Of a stretch of DNA of 64,000 nt, positions 39,967 through 48,242 are shown piece by piece. The notes below the pieces were generated by a model. That model was not told where the DNA came from. It worked only from the letters and a program-made list of their open reading frames with translations, and did not search any database. The DNA comes from Plasticicumulans lactativorans. Lineage in GTDB: Bacteria > Pseudomonadota > Gammaproteobacteria > Competibacterales > Competibacteraceae. A program made the position numbers and the translations under genes. Where the stretch lies: contig NZ_SLWY01000007.1 in the NCBI RefSeq assembly GCF_004341245.1, positions 62,001 to 126,000 of the forward strand, in the 5' to 3' direction. Numbering within the stretch: the first letter of the stretch is position 1; the number at the start of each line of letters is the position of its first letter.

Positions 39967-41715
39967 ATGCGCGAACCCCGGGAACTCGCCTTCGACACCC
40001 GCGACGGCACCGCCCTCTTCTACCGCCACTGGCCGGCCGTGAACGGCAGCGCGCGCGCTCTCCTGCTGCTGCACCGCGGCCACGAGCACTCCGGGCGGCT
40101 GCAGCACCTGGTCGACGAACTCGACCTGCCCGGGTTCGACTGCTTCGCCTGGGACGCCCGCGGCCACGGGCGCTCGCCGGGGCCGCGCGGCTACAGCCCC
40201 GGCCTCGGCACCTCGGTCGGCGACCTCGACACCTTCGTGCGCCACATCGAACGCGCGCACGGCATCGCGCCGGAGAACCTCGCGGTGGTCGCGCAGAGCG
40301 TGGGCGCGGTGCTCGCGGCGACCTGGGCGCACGACTTCGCGCCGCCGGTGCGCTGCCTGGTGCTCGCCGCGCCGGCGTTCAAGGTCAGGCTCTACGTGCC
40401 GTTCGCACGCCCCGGCCTGCGCCTGCTGCACGCGCTGCGCGGCCACTTCTACGTGAACTCCTACGTCAAGGCGCACTACCTGACGCACGACCCGGCGCGC
40501 GTGGCGAGCTTCAACGCCGACCCGCTGATCACCCGGCCGATCGCGGTGAACATGCTGCTCGCGCTGTACCAGGCCGGCGAGCGCGTGGTCGACGACGCCG
40601 CGGCGATCACGCTGCCGACGCAGGTGCTGGTGTCGGGGGCCGACTGGGTGGTGCACCAGGCGCCGCAGCGCGCCTTCTACGAGCGCCTGGGTGCGGCGGT
40701 GAAGGAATTCCACGTATTCCCCGGCTTCTTCCACGACACCTTCGGCGAAAAGGACCGCGCGCAGCCGATCGCCAAGGGCCGCGCGTTCATCCTGCGCTGC
40801 TTCGAAACGCCGCCGGCGCCACCGGAGCTGCTCGACGCCGACCGCGCCGGCTACACCCGCGACGAGTTCGAGCGCCTGCGCACGCCGCTGCCGGCGGGCT
40901 CGTGGAAGGCGCTCCAGTTCGCCGCGACGCGCGCCGGGCTGAAGCTCGGCGCGAAGCTGTCGGACGCGATCCGCCTCGGCTTCGACACCGGCTTCGACTC
41001 GGGCTCGATGCTCGACGCGGTGTACCGCAACCGCCCGTCGGGGCGCGGGCCGCTGGGGCGGCTGATCGACCGCCTCTACCTCGATTCGCCCGGCTGGGCC
41101 GGCATCCGCGTGCGCAAGCGCCACGTCGAGGCGCTGCTCGCGCAGGCGATCGCCGCGCTGCGCGCCGAGGGCCGCGCGGTACGCATCGTCGACATCGCCG
41201 CCGGCCACGGCCGCTACGTGCTGGAAGGCATCGCCGCACTCGCCGACCGCCCCGACGCGGTGCTGCTGCGCGACTACAGCGCGCTCAACGTCGCCGCCGG
41301 GCAGCGGCTGATCGCCGAGAAGGGGATGCAGGACTTCGTGCGCTTCGAACAGGGCGACGCCTTCGACCGCGCCTCGCTCGCCACGCTCGCGCCGCGGCCG
41401 ACGCTCGCGGTGGTCTCCGGGCTCTACGAGCTCTTCCCCGACAACGCGCCGCTGCGCGCCTCGCTCGCCGGGCTCGCCGAAGCGGTCGAGCCCGGCGGCT
41501 GGCTGGTCTACACCGGCCAGCCCTGGCACCCGCAGCTCGAACTGATCGCCCGCGCGCTGACCAGCCACCGCGACGGCGCGCCGTGGATCATGCGCCGGCG
41601 CACCCAGGCCGAGATGGACCAGCTCGTCGCCGCGGCCGGCTTCACCAAGGCGGCCGAACTGGTCGACGACGCCGGCATCTTCACGGTGTCGCTGGCGCAG
41701 CGGAACCGCGCGTGA
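39967..41715 (+). CDS. Alpha/beta hydrolase-methyltransferase fusion (YnbC-like)
   Basis: A 582-residue two-domain protein. Residues 1-285 are a monoacylglycerol-lipase-like alpha/beta hydrolase (LLLHRGHEHSGR, DARGHGRSPG, nucleophile Ser in VVAQSVGAVLA, acid in SGADWVV, His in FFHDTFGE). Residues about 350-582 are a class I SAM-dependent methyltransferase (IVDIAAGHGRYVLEGI). Length and order match E. coli YnbC (585). AGGAG precedes ATG 39967. Its stop overlaps the next gene as GTGA. In E. coli the neighbours are a CDP-alcohol phosphatidyltransferase, a CDP-DAG synthase and a phosphatase; only the phosphatase is kept here. A role in making or remodelling an unusual phospholipid is plausible. 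Confidence 0.9.
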   Translation: MREPRELAFDTRDGTALFYRHWPAVNGSARALLLLHRGHEHSGRLQHLVDELDLPGFDCFAWDARGHGRSPGPRGYSPGLGTSVGDLDTFVRHIERAHGIAPENLAVVAQSVGAVLAATWAHDFAPPVRCLVLAAPAFKVRLYVPFARPGLRLLHALRGHFYVNSYVKAHYLTHDPARVASFNADPLITRPIAVNMLLALYQAGERVVDDAAAITLPTQVLVSGADWVVHQAPQRAFYERLGAAVKEFHVFPGFFHDTFGEKDRAQPIAKGRAFILRCFETPPAPPELLDADRAGYTRDEFERLRTPLPAGSWKALQFAATRAGLKLGAKLSDAIRLGFDTGFDSGSMLDAVYRNRPSGRGPLGRLIDRLYLDSPGWAGIRVRKRHVEALLAQAIAALRAEGRAVRIVDIAAGHGRYVLEGIAALADRPDAVLLRDYSALNVAAGQRLIAEKGMQDFVRFEQGDAFDRASLATLAPRPTLAVVSGLYELFPDNAPLRASLAGLAEAVEPGGWLVYTGQPWHPQLELIARALTSHRDGAPWIMRRRTQAEMDQLVAAAGFTKAAELVDDAGIFTVSLAQRNRA

Positions 41716-43043
41716 ACGCGGTCGCGGCGCGCCTGCACGAGCCGCGGCCGTGGTGGCGCGCGGCGCTGTGGCTGGCCGGGCTCGGGCCGTTCTTCTTCGC
41801 GAGCTACGGCACCGCCAACTGGCTGGCGAGCCGGCGCGGCGCCGTCGGCAGCCTGTACTTCGGCTGGGAGCACGGCGTCCCCTTCCTGCCGTGGACCATC
41901 GTGCCGTACTGGTCGATCGACCTGTTCTACGCGGCCTCGCTGTTCCTGTGCGCGGACCGGCGCGAACTCGACGCGCACGCGCGCCGCCTGCTCACCGCGC
42001 AGGTGGTCGCGGTCGCCGGCTTCCTGCTGCTGCCGCTGCGCTTCGCCTTCGAGCGCCCGCCGGTGGACGGCCTGCCGGGGGCGCTGTTCACCGCGCTCGC
42101 CGGCTTCGACCTGCCCTACAACCAGGCGCCATCGCTGCACATCGCGCTGCTCGTGATCCTCTGGGCGCGCTACCGCGCGCACACGCCGCGGCGCTGGCGC
42201 TGGCTGCTGCACGGCTGGAGCGCGCTGATCGCGGTGTCGGTGCTGACCACCTGGCAGCACCACTTCATCGACGTACCGACCGGGCTGTGGGTGGGGCTGC
42301 TGGCGATCGCGCTGTTCCCGAGCGACGGCACGCGGCCGGCGCCGACCCGCCCGGACGCGCCGCGCCTGCGCCTGGCCGGCCGCTACGCGCTCGGTGCGGC
42401 AGCCTGTACCGTGCTCGCCGCCGCGCTCGGCGGCCCCGGCTGGTGGCTGCTGTGGCCGGCCGGGGCGCTCGCGGCGGTCGCCGGCATCTACCTCGCCGGC
42501 GACCCGCGGCTGTTCCGCAAGCGCGCCGACGGGCGCCTGCACCCGGCGGCGCTGTGGCTGCTCGCCCCCTACGTCGCCGGCGCCTGGCTGAACGCGCGGC
42601 TGTGGACGCGCGGCGACCGCGCCGCCGGCGAAGTCGCGCCCGGGGTCTGGCTCGGCTGCGCGCCGCGCCGGCGCGAGCGCGAGGCGGCGGGCTTCGATGC
42701 GCTGCTCGACCTCGCCGCCGAGCTGCCGGTGGACCGCCGCGGCGTCTCCAGCCGCGCGGTGCCGCTGCTCGACCTGCTGGTGCCGACGCCGGCGCAGCTC
42801 GACGCGGCGGTCGCCGCGCTCGAACGCCTGCGCGGCGAGCGCCACACCACGCTGGTGTTCTGCGCGCTCGGCTACTCGCGCAGCGCCGTGGTCACGGCGG
42901 CCTGGCTGCTGGCGAGCGGGCGCGCCGCCGACGTCGAGGCGGCGATCGCCGCGGTGCGGCAGGCGCGGCCGCGGGTGGTGCTCGGCCCGGCACTGCGGGC
43001 GGCGCTCACCGACTGGGCGCGCACGCGGGGGCTGCAGCCGTGA
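41712..43043 (+). CDS. PAP2/dual-specificity phosphatase fusion (YnbD-like)
   Basis: A 443-residue membrane protein. The N-terminal part has several helices with a PAP2-like core: SLHIALLVILW and HHFIDVPTG carry the S-x-H and H-x3-D motifs. The C-terminal cytosolic part (about 300-443) is a dual-specificity phosphatase with the C-x5-R loop CALGYSR, Cys384 and Arg390. It matches E. coli YnbD in order. Start GTG 41712 overlaps the upstream stop, and its own stop overlaps the next GTG. It would dephosphorylate a lipid phosphate made with the YnbC-like partner (inference). Confidence 0.9.
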   Translation: MNAVAARLHEPRPWWRAALWLAGLGPFFFASYGTANWLASRRGAVGSLYFGWEHGVPFLPWTIVPYWSIDLFYAASLFLCADRRELDAHARRLLTAQVVAVAGFLLLPLRFAFERPPVDGLPGALFTALAGFDLPYNQAPSLHIALLVILWARYRAHTPRRWRWLLHGWSALIAVSVLTTWQHHFIDVPTGLWVGLLAIALFPSDGTRPAPTRPDAPRLRLAGRYALGAAACTVLAAALGGPGWWLLWPAGALAAVAGIYLAGDPRLFRKRADGRLHPAALWLLAPYVAGAWLNARLWTRGDRAAGEVAPGVWLGCAPRRREREAAGFDALLDLAAELPVDRRGVSSRAVPLLDLLVPTPAQLDAAVAALERLRGERHTTLVFCALGYSRSAVVTAAWLLASGRAADVEAAIAAVRQARPRVVLGPALRAALTDWARTRGLQP

Positions 43044-43501
43044 GCGCGCACGACCTCACCGGCACCACCACCGCGGCGGCGGAACACACCACCGATGCGC
43101 ACATGTCGATGACGGTGACGGCCGCGCTGCTCGCCGCGGGCCGCGTCGCCGCGCTCGTCGCGCACCTTGCCGCGCTGCTCGCCGGGCTGGCGCTGCTGCT
43201 CGCAGCGCCGGCCGCGCTCGCCCGCCTCGCCTGCGCCGCGGTGCTGGTGCTGTGGCCGTGCGCGGCGTGGCTCGCGCTGCGCGTGGAGTTCGATGCGCGC
43301 CTGTTCGCCGCGCTCGACCCGGATGCGGCGACGCTGGCCGGCTTCGACGCCGCGCTGGTGCGCCTCGGCCTGCGTGCCGCCGCGCCGCCGCGCGACGTCG
43401 CCACGCGCTGCGCCGGCGCGCTCGCGCTGTGGCGACGCCTGCTCGGCTGCGTCGCGCTGCAGCTCGCGCTGCTCGGCGTGGCGCTCGCGCTGCTGCTGTG
43501 A
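43040..43501 (+). CDS. Small membrane protein of the YnbCD-like operon
   Basis: A 153-residue protein of no family I recognise. Start GTG 43040 overlaps the phosphatase stop as GTGA (43040-43043), so it belongs to the operon. The first 22 residues are polar and rich in Thr, Ala and His (HDLTGTTTAAAEHTTDAHMS). Two hydrophobic stretches (about 26-78) and a C-terminal helix (137-152) make about three membrane segments; a soluble loop (about 82-128) lies between. Composition is dominated by Ala and Leu. It could be a partner or membrane anchor for the lipid enzymes. Confidence 0.75.
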   Translation: MSAHDLTGTTTAAAEHTTDAHMSMTVTAALLAAGRVAALVAHLAALLAGLALLLAAPAALARLACAAVLVLWPCAAWLALRVEFDARLFAALDPDAATLAGFDAALVRLGLRAAAPPRDVATRCAGALALWRRLLGCVALQLALLGVALALLL

Positions 43502-43513
43502 CGGCCGCACATG

Positions 43514-43549
43514 CGAACGCCCCCGCACGCAGGCGTGCGGGGGCGTTCG
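43514..43549. terminator. Strong hairpin after the YnbCD-like operon
   Basis: A 17-base perfect stem, CGAACGCCCCCGCACGC / GCGTGCGGGGGCGTTCG, with an AG loop (inner pairs will open), lies between convergent genes. No T tract follows on either strand, so it may be a non-canonical bidirectional terminator. Confidence 0.65.
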
Positions 43550-43603
43550 GGGGCGGGCGCCTTCCCGGCTCCGGCCGGAGCCCGGGAGGCGGCGCGGGTC
43601 TGC

Positions 43604-44935
43604 CTAGTCGATGACTTCGACCTTGCGCGGCACCACGAAGTACACCCAGGCCAGGGCGACGAAGTAGGTGCAGGGGATCATCGTGAACAGCACCGAGTAG
43701 TTGTTGTTGGTCACGGTGAGGATGTGGCCGACCAGCTGGGTCATGAACATGCCGCCGATCGCGCCGCACATGCCGCCGATGCCGTAGACCGAGCCGATGG
43801 CGTTCTTCGGCGTGGCGTCCATCGCCACGCTCCAGATGTTGGCGGTCCACGCCTGGTGGGCGGCGATGGCGATCGAGATGAAGAACACCGCCGACCACAG
43901 GCTGCTGGCCGAGGCCGCGAACACGATCGGCACGATGCAGATCGCGCAGATCAGCATCGACAGCAGGCGCGCCGGGATCGCCGCCTTGCCGCGGCTGATC
44001 ATGAAGGACGAGAGCGCACCGCCGGCGACGCTGCCGACGTCGGCCATCAGGTAGATCACCATCAGCGGCAGGCCCATCGCGGTGATGCTGATGCCGAGGT
44101 TGTACTGCTGGTTCAGGTACGGCGGCAGCCAGTAGAGGTAGAACCAGAACACCGGCGCCGACAGCGTGTTGCCGAGGGCGTAGGCCCAGGTGGCGCGCAT
44201 CTTCAGCACCTTGCGGTACGGCACCTGCGCGACCGCGGGCTCGACTTCGCTCTGGATGTAGTCGAGTTCACTGCGCTTGACGCTGGGGTGCTGCTCGGGG
44301 TCGAAGTAGTTCTTCAGCCAGAACACCAGCCACACCGCGCCGAAGGCGCCGATGACGAAGAAGGTCGCCTGCCAGCCCCAGGTGGCCATGATGAAGGGGA
44401 TCATCAGCGGGGCGATCATCGCGCCGACGTTGGTGCCGGCGTTGAAGATGCCCGCCGCCATCGCGCGCTCGCCGGCCGGGAACCACAGCCGGGTGGTCTT
44501 CACGCACGAGGGGTAGTTGCCGGATTCGGCCAGGCCGAGGAAGAAGCGGCAGGCCATGAAGCCGACCACCGTGCCGACCAGCCCGTGCGCCGCCGCCGCG
44601 ATGCTCCACAGCAGCACCGCCAGCGCGAAGCCGCGACGGACGCCGACCTTGTCGATGAAGCGCCCCTGCAGCGCGTAGCCGGCGGCGTAGCCGACCTGGA
44701 ACCAGAAGTTGATGTTGGCGTAGTCCTGCGCGGTCCAGTTCATCGCCTTGGCCAGCACGGGCTGCAGGATGCCCAGCGCAGCGCGGTCGACGTAGTTGAG
44801 CACGGTGGCGAAGAACACCAGGCCGAGCATCGTCCAGCGGACGTGCCCGACGGCAAACGCGCGCCGGAACACGCCGCCGCCCGGCGCTCCGGATGGGCCG
44901 GGGGGGTTCAGTGCTTCGCTCAGGGGGGTGGACAT
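43604..44935 (-). CDS. MFS transporter, hexuronate (ExuT/ACS) type
   Basis: A 443-residue transporter of the anion:cation symporter subfamily, with about 12 helices. Diagnostic segments are FFATVLNYVDRAALGILQPV, GRFIDKVGVRRGF (helix 2-3 loop), RFFLGLAESGNYPSCVKTTRLWFPAGERA and FNAGTNVGAMIAP. Relatives carry galacturonate, glucuronate or other sugar acids; the exact substrate is open. AGGAG precedes ATG 44935. The long upstream spacer holds a good sigma70 promoter and two palindromes, so the gene is probably repressed and substrate-induced. Confidence 0.92.
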   Translation of the reverse strand: MSTPLSEALNPPGPSGAPGGGVFRRAFAVGHVRWTMLGLVFFATVLNYVDRAALGILQPVLAKAMNWTAQDYANINFWFQVGYAAGYALQGRFIDKVGVRRGFALAVLLWSIAAAAHGLVGTVVGFMACRFFLGLAESGNYPSCVKTTRLWFPAGERAMAAGIFNAGTNVGAMIAPLMIPFIMATWGWQATFFVIGAFGAVWLVFWLKNYFDPEQHPSVKRSELDYIQSEVEPAVAQVPYRKVLKMRATWAYALGNTLSAPVFWFYLYWLPPYLNQQYNLGISITAMGLPLMVIYLMADVGSVAGGALSSFMISRGKAAIPARLLSMLICAICIVPIVFAASASSLWSAVFFISIAIAAHQAWTANIWSVAMDATPKNAIGSVYGIGGMCGAIGGMFMTQLVGHILTVTNNNYSVLFTMIPCTYFVALAWVYFVVPRKVEVID

Positions 44936-45155
44936 GATTCTCGGATCTCCTCGTCGACAAGCCTGGCGGGCGGGTCGTCGCGGCCGGCGCATCCCCGCGC
45001 ATGGGCCCAGGCGGCACCGCGTTTTCGTGCCGGCGGTCATGGCCGCCGGTTCCACGCATTCCCCGGCACCGCACGGGCGCCGGGAAAACCGTTTCCGCCG
45101 CTGCGCCGTGCCAGCCCCGAGGTATGCTTTCGCTCGATGGCTCCGGCAGGCTTTT

Positions 45156-45170
45156 GTTCGATTTTCGAAC
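45156..45170. promoter_or_regulatory. Palindromic operator before hexuronate-type MFS
   Basis: GTTCGATTTTCGAAC is a perfect six-base inverted repeat around TTT. It lies just downstream of the predicted transcription start of the minus-strand promoter at 45192-45219, a repressor position. The regulator is not identifiable in the window. Confidence 0.6.
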
Positions 45171-45191
45171 CAGCGTGCGGTTAGTGGTTAT

Positions 45192-45219
45192 ATTCTAGCG
45201 CCGATTTGATGCCTGTCAC
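45192..45219 (-). promoter_or_regulatory. Sigma70 promoter of hexuronate-type MFS
   Basis: On the minus strand, GTGACA (-35, 45214-45219) and TAGAAT (-10, 45192-45197) are 16 bases apart, each one mismatch from consensus. The 362-base spacer 44936-45297 contains no gene; this A+T-rich part stands out. Confidence 0.65.
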
Positions 45220-45221
45220 GC

Positions 45222-45249
45222 CGATAATCAAACTTTAGTGCGATTATCG
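45222..45249. promoter_or_regulatory. Second palindrome upstream of the MFS promoter
   Basis: CGATAATC (45222-45229) and GATTATCG (45242-45249) form a perfect inverted repeat with a 12-base spacer, ending next to the -35 of the promoter at 45192-45219. Position suits an activator or a second repressor dimer. Confidence 0.5.
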
Positions 45250-45297
45250 AACTGTTACATGCAAAACCGTAGCGCCGCAGGCGGGCGTGAAAGCGAG

Positions 45298-46581
45298 TCA
45301 GGAGGGGGTCTGCGCCGCGCCGGCGCAGGCGGCGGCGCGCGCCAGCAGCAGCTCGCGCTCGCGGCCGTTGCGGGTCAGCGCCGCGGCCCGCTCGAACTCG
45401 GCGCGGGCCTCGGCGTGGCGGCCAAGGCGCGCCAGCAGGTCGCCGCGCACGCTCGGCAGCAGGTGGTAGCGCTGCAGCGCGGGCTCGGCGAGCAGCGCGT
45501 CGGCGAGCTCCAGCCCCGCCTCCGGGCCGAAGGCCATCGCCAGTGCCACCGCGCGGTTCAGCTCGACGACCGGCGAAGGGGCGAGTTCGGCGAGCGCGTC
45601 GTAGAGCGCGGCGATGCGCGCCCAGTCGGTTTCGGTGGGGGTGCGGGCGCGCGCGTGGCAGGCGGCGATCGCGGCCTGCAGTGCATACGGCCCGAGGGCG
45701 CCGCCGAGCGCCTCGGCGCGGGCGAGCGCGGCGAGGCCGCGGCGGATCAGCAGTTGATCCCAGCGCCCGCGATCCTGGTCGAGCAGCAGGACCGGCTCGC
45801 CCGCCGGCCCGGTGCGGGCGCGGGCACGCGAGGCCTGGATCTCCATCAGCGCGACCAGGCCGTGGACCTCGGGCTCCTGCGGTGCGAGCCCGGCGAGGAT
45901 GCGGCCGAGGCGCAGCGCCTCCTCGCACAGCGCCGGGCGCATCCAGTCGTCGCCGGCGGTCGCCGCGTAGCCCTCGTTGAAGATCAGGTAGACGACCTCG
46001 AGCACCGACGACAGCCGCGCGGCGAGCCCGGGCCCGCGCGGCACCTCGAACGGCACCCGCGCCTCGGCGAGGGTGCGCTTGGCGCGCACGATGCGCTGCG
46101 CGACGGTGGCCTCGGGAACGAGGAAGGCCCGCGCGATCTCGGCGGTGCTGAGGCCGCCGAGCAGGCGCAGCGTCAGCGCCACACGCGCCTCGCGCGACAG
46201 CACCGGGTGGCAGGCGGTGAACACCAGCCGCAGCAGGTCGTCGCCGATGTCGTCGTCGAGCGCGGCGTCGAACGACGCCGCGGCCAGCGCCGCCTGCTCG
46301 GCCTCGTGCTCGCGGCCGAGCGCCGCGTGCTTGCGTTCGAGCAGCGCGCGGCGGCGCAGGTGGTCGATCGCGCGGTGCTTGGCGGTGGCCATCAGCCAGG
46401 CACCCGGGCGCTCCGGGATGCCGTCCACCGGCCACTGTTCGAGCGCGGCGACGAGCGCATCCTGCGCCAGCTCCTCGGCGAGGCCGACGTCGCGCAAGAG
46501 CCGCGCGAGCGCACCGACCAGCTTCGCCGATTCGATGCGCCAGATCGCCTCGACGCTGCGATGGACGTCCGTGCCCGTCAT
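45298..46581 (-). CDS. ECF sigma factor, ECF42 (DUF6596) group
   Basis: A 427-residue extracytoplasmic-function sigma factor with sigma region 2 (about 20-76, LAEELAQDALVAALEQWP, PGAWLMATAKHRAIDHLRRR), region 4 (about 130-175, TLRLLGGLSTAEIARAFLVPEATVAQRI) and the long C-terminal DUF6596/TPR-like extension (about 185-415, VVYLIFNEGYAA) that marks group ECF42. This group has no anti-sigma factor; the extension is thought to control activity. It ends an operon with a VOC protein and two DGPF (YCII-related) proteins, the hallmark context. ATG 46581 follows the VOC gene by 25 bases. Confidence 0.94.
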   Translation of the reverse strand: MTGTDVHRSVEAIWRIESAKLVGALARLLRDVGLAEELAQDALVAALEQWPVDGIPERPGAWLMATAKHRAIDHLRRRALLERKHAALGREHEAEQAALAAASFDAALDDDIGDDLLRLVFTACHPVLSREARVALTLRLLGGLSTAEIARAFLVPEATVAQRIVRAKRTLAEARVPFEVPRGPGLAARLSSVLEVVYLIFNEGYAATAGDDWMRPALCEEALRLGRILAGLAPQEPEVHGLVALMEIQASRARARTGPAGEPVLLLDQDRGRWDQLLIRRGLAALARAEALGGALGPYALQAAIAACHARARTPTETDWARIAALYDALAELAPSPVVELNRAVALAMAFGPEAGLELADALLAEPALQRYHLLPSVRGDLLARLGRHAEARAEFERAAALTRNGRERELLLARAAACAGAAQTPS

Positions 46582-46606
46582 CGCGCGCTCCGCGCCGGGC
46601 CGCGGC

Positions 46607-47032
46607 TCAGGCCGGCGCCGGGCCGGCGACGTTGAGCATCCACGACACGCCGAAGCGGTCGACGACCATGCCGAAGCACGGCGACCAGAAGGTCTCGCCC
46701 AGCGGCATCTGCACCTGGCCGCCGTCGGCGAGCGCGCTGAACAGGCGCCCGGCGGTGGCGGCGTCCGCCGGCGCCAGCGACAGCGAGAAGCCCTGGAAGC
46801 CCGGCTGCCCGGAGCAACTGCCGTCGGAGAGCATGATCACGCTGTCGCCGATGCGCAGGCTGGCGTGCATGACCTTGTCGCCGGCGCCGGGCGGCAGGCG
46901 GGCCGGGTCCGGCGGTTCGGGGCTCTCCCGGTAGCGCATCAGCATCTCGACCTCGGCACCGAGGGCATCGCGGTAGAACGCGATCGCCTCGTCGCAGCGA
47001 CCTTCGAAGAACAGGTAGGGTTCGATCGGCAT
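46607..47032 (-). CDS. VOC-family (PhnB-like) protein
   Basis: A 141-residue glyoxalase/bleomycin-resistance-fold protein (MPIEPYLFFEGRCDEAIAFYRDALGAEVEML; SDGSCSGQPGFQGFSLSL; WMLNVAGP). PhnB-like members have no firm function and often accompany ECF sigma factors. It lies 37 bases after a DGPF gene and 25 bases before the sigma factor gene, so it is in the same operon. Confidence 0.9.
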   Translation of the reverse strand: MPIEPYLFFEGRCDEAIAFYRDALGAEVEMLMRYRESPEPPDPARLPPGAGDKVMHASLRIGDSVIMLSDGSCSGQPGFQGFSLSLAPADAATAGRLFSALADGGQVQMPLGETFWSPCFGMVVDRFGVSWMLNVAGPAPA

Positions 47033-47069
47033 GGTCAGGCTCTCCAAATCGGGGCAGGGGGCGTGGCGG

Positions 47070-47495
47070 TCAGGCCTGGACGGCGCCGACGCCGAGCTCG
47101 CGGAAGCGCTCGATCGCGTCGCCGGGCTCGAAGTCCTCCAGCTCGTACAGCGGGCGCACCTCGATCTCGGCCGCGCCGCCGTCGACCGCCGGGTTGGGGA
47201 AGCGCAGCGCCCAGTCGAGCGCCTCCTCGCGCGAGCCCACGCGGATCAGCGTGTAGCCGGCGATCAGCTCCTTGGCCTCGGCGAAGGGGCCGTCGACCAC
47301 GCTGCGCCGCTCGCCGTCGTAGCGCACGCGCCAGCCCTGCGCGCTCGGCTTGAGCCCGGAGGCATCGAGCAGCACGCCGGCACGCGCCAGCGCCTCGTGG
47401 TACTCGGCCATCGCGGCGATCAGCCCCTCCTCCGGCATCGCGCCGGCCTCGGTGTCGGGGCTCGCCTTCACCATGATCATGAATCGCATCGTCAT
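47070..47495 (-). CDS. YCII-related DGPF-domain protein 1
   Basis: A 141-residue protein of the YCII/DGPF family: MTMRFMIMVKASPDTEAG at the N-terminus and the signature DGPFAEAKELIAGYTLI in the middle. The fold is a ferredoxin-like dimer; activity unknown. An ECF-type promoter TGTCGA-N17-CGACGT lies 53 bases before ATG 47495. It is a close paralogue of the next gene upstream, sharing the first 18 residues almost exactly. Confidence 0.93.
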   Translation of the reverse strand: MTMRFMIMVKASPDTEAGAMPEEGLIAAMAEYHEALARAGVLLDASGLKPSAQGWRVRYDGERRSVVDGPFAEAKELIAGYTLIRVGSREEALDWALRFPNPAVDGGAAEIEVRPLYELEDFEPGDAIERFRELGVGAVQA

Positions 47496-47547
47496 CACTC
47501 CGTCGCGTTTGCGGTTGCCGGGCCCGCAGCGTGCGGACCCTGTCGGG

Positions 47548-47576
47548 ACGTCGAACGACGCCCGGTCGATTCGACA
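47548..47576 (-). promoter_or_regulatory. ECF42-type promoter, DGPF gene 1
   Basis: TGTCGA (47571-47576, minus strand) then 17 bases then CGACGT (47548-47553). The same two elements at the same spacing precede the second DGPF gene, and TGTCGA is the reported -35 of ECF42 promoters. Confidence 0.78.
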
Positions 47577-47593
47577 CGCCCGGCCGGATTTTT

Positions 47594-48037
47594 TTACCGG
47601 CTGCCGGTGTCGGCGTCGTGACCGGCGATGCGCGCGCGCTGGCGCTCCTCCTGCGCGCGCAGTTCGGGCGTGAACTCGGCGCCGAAGTCCTCGGCCTCGA
47701 ACACCTGGCGGATCTCGATCTCGCCGTCGGCGCCGGTGGGGTTGGGGCAGCGCCTGACCCATTCGATCGCCTCCTCCAGCGAGCGCACCTGGATCAGCCA
47801 GAAGCCGGCGATCAGCTCCTTGGTCTCGGCGAAGGGGCCGTCGACCACGCTGCGCCGCTCGCCGCAGAAGCGCACGCGCGCCCCCCGGGCGCTCGGGTGC
47901 AGCCCCTCGCCGGCGAGCAGCACGCCGGCGTTGACCAGTTCCTCGTTGTAGCGGCCCATCGCCGCGAGCAGTTCGGTGTCGGGCATCACGCCCGCTTCGG
48001 TGTCGGGGGTGGCTTTCACCATGATCATGAAACGCAT
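47594..48037 (-). CDS. YCII-related DGPF-domain protein 2
   Basis: A 147-residue DGPF-family protein (MRFMIMVKATPDTEAG; DGPFAETKELIAGFWLI), paralogue of the gene at 47070, with a longer polar C-terminus (AQEERQRARIAGHDADTGSR). Start ATG 48037 with GGAGAAC upstream. Its ECF-type promoter lies 59 bases before the start. It heads the four-gene ECF42 module; only 98 bases separate it from the next DGPF gene, which has its own promoter. Confidence 0.93.
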   Translation of the reverse strand: MRFMIMVKATPDTEAGVMPDTELLAAMGRYNEELVNAGVLLAGEGLHPSARGARVRFCGERRSVVDGPFAETKELIAGFWLIQVRSLEEAIEWVRRCPNPTGADGEIEIRQVFEAEDFGAEFTPELRAQEERQRARIAGHDADTGSR

Positions 48038-48095
48038 CGCCGTTCTCCTGCCGGTCGGGGGTATGCGCGGACCCGCCGCGGGCCCGCACACCAGT

Positions 48096-48124
48096 ACGTC
48101 GAACGGGGCGGGCCGGAATCGACA
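48096..48124 (-). promoter_or_regulatory. ECF42-type promoter, DGPF gene 2
   Basis: TGTCGA (48119-48124, minus strand), 17 bases, CGACGT (48096-48101). Identical architecture to 47548-47576; both lie 50-60 bases before the start codon, indicating one sigma factor drives both. Confidence 0.78.
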
Positions 48125-48242
48125 GGCCGGTGCGCCTCGCGCCTGTGGCGGGTCGGTTGCGGGCAGCATATGCCGTGACCGCTGCTCCAAAAGCGCCCCC
48201 GGTGTCGCACAGGCGGCGCTGCCCGTTCGACGCGAGGTTTCT

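Noticed and set aside
43514-43549. Canonical T-tract terminator
   Set aside because: The stem is perfect but no T run follows on either strand, so only a non-canonical role is claimed.
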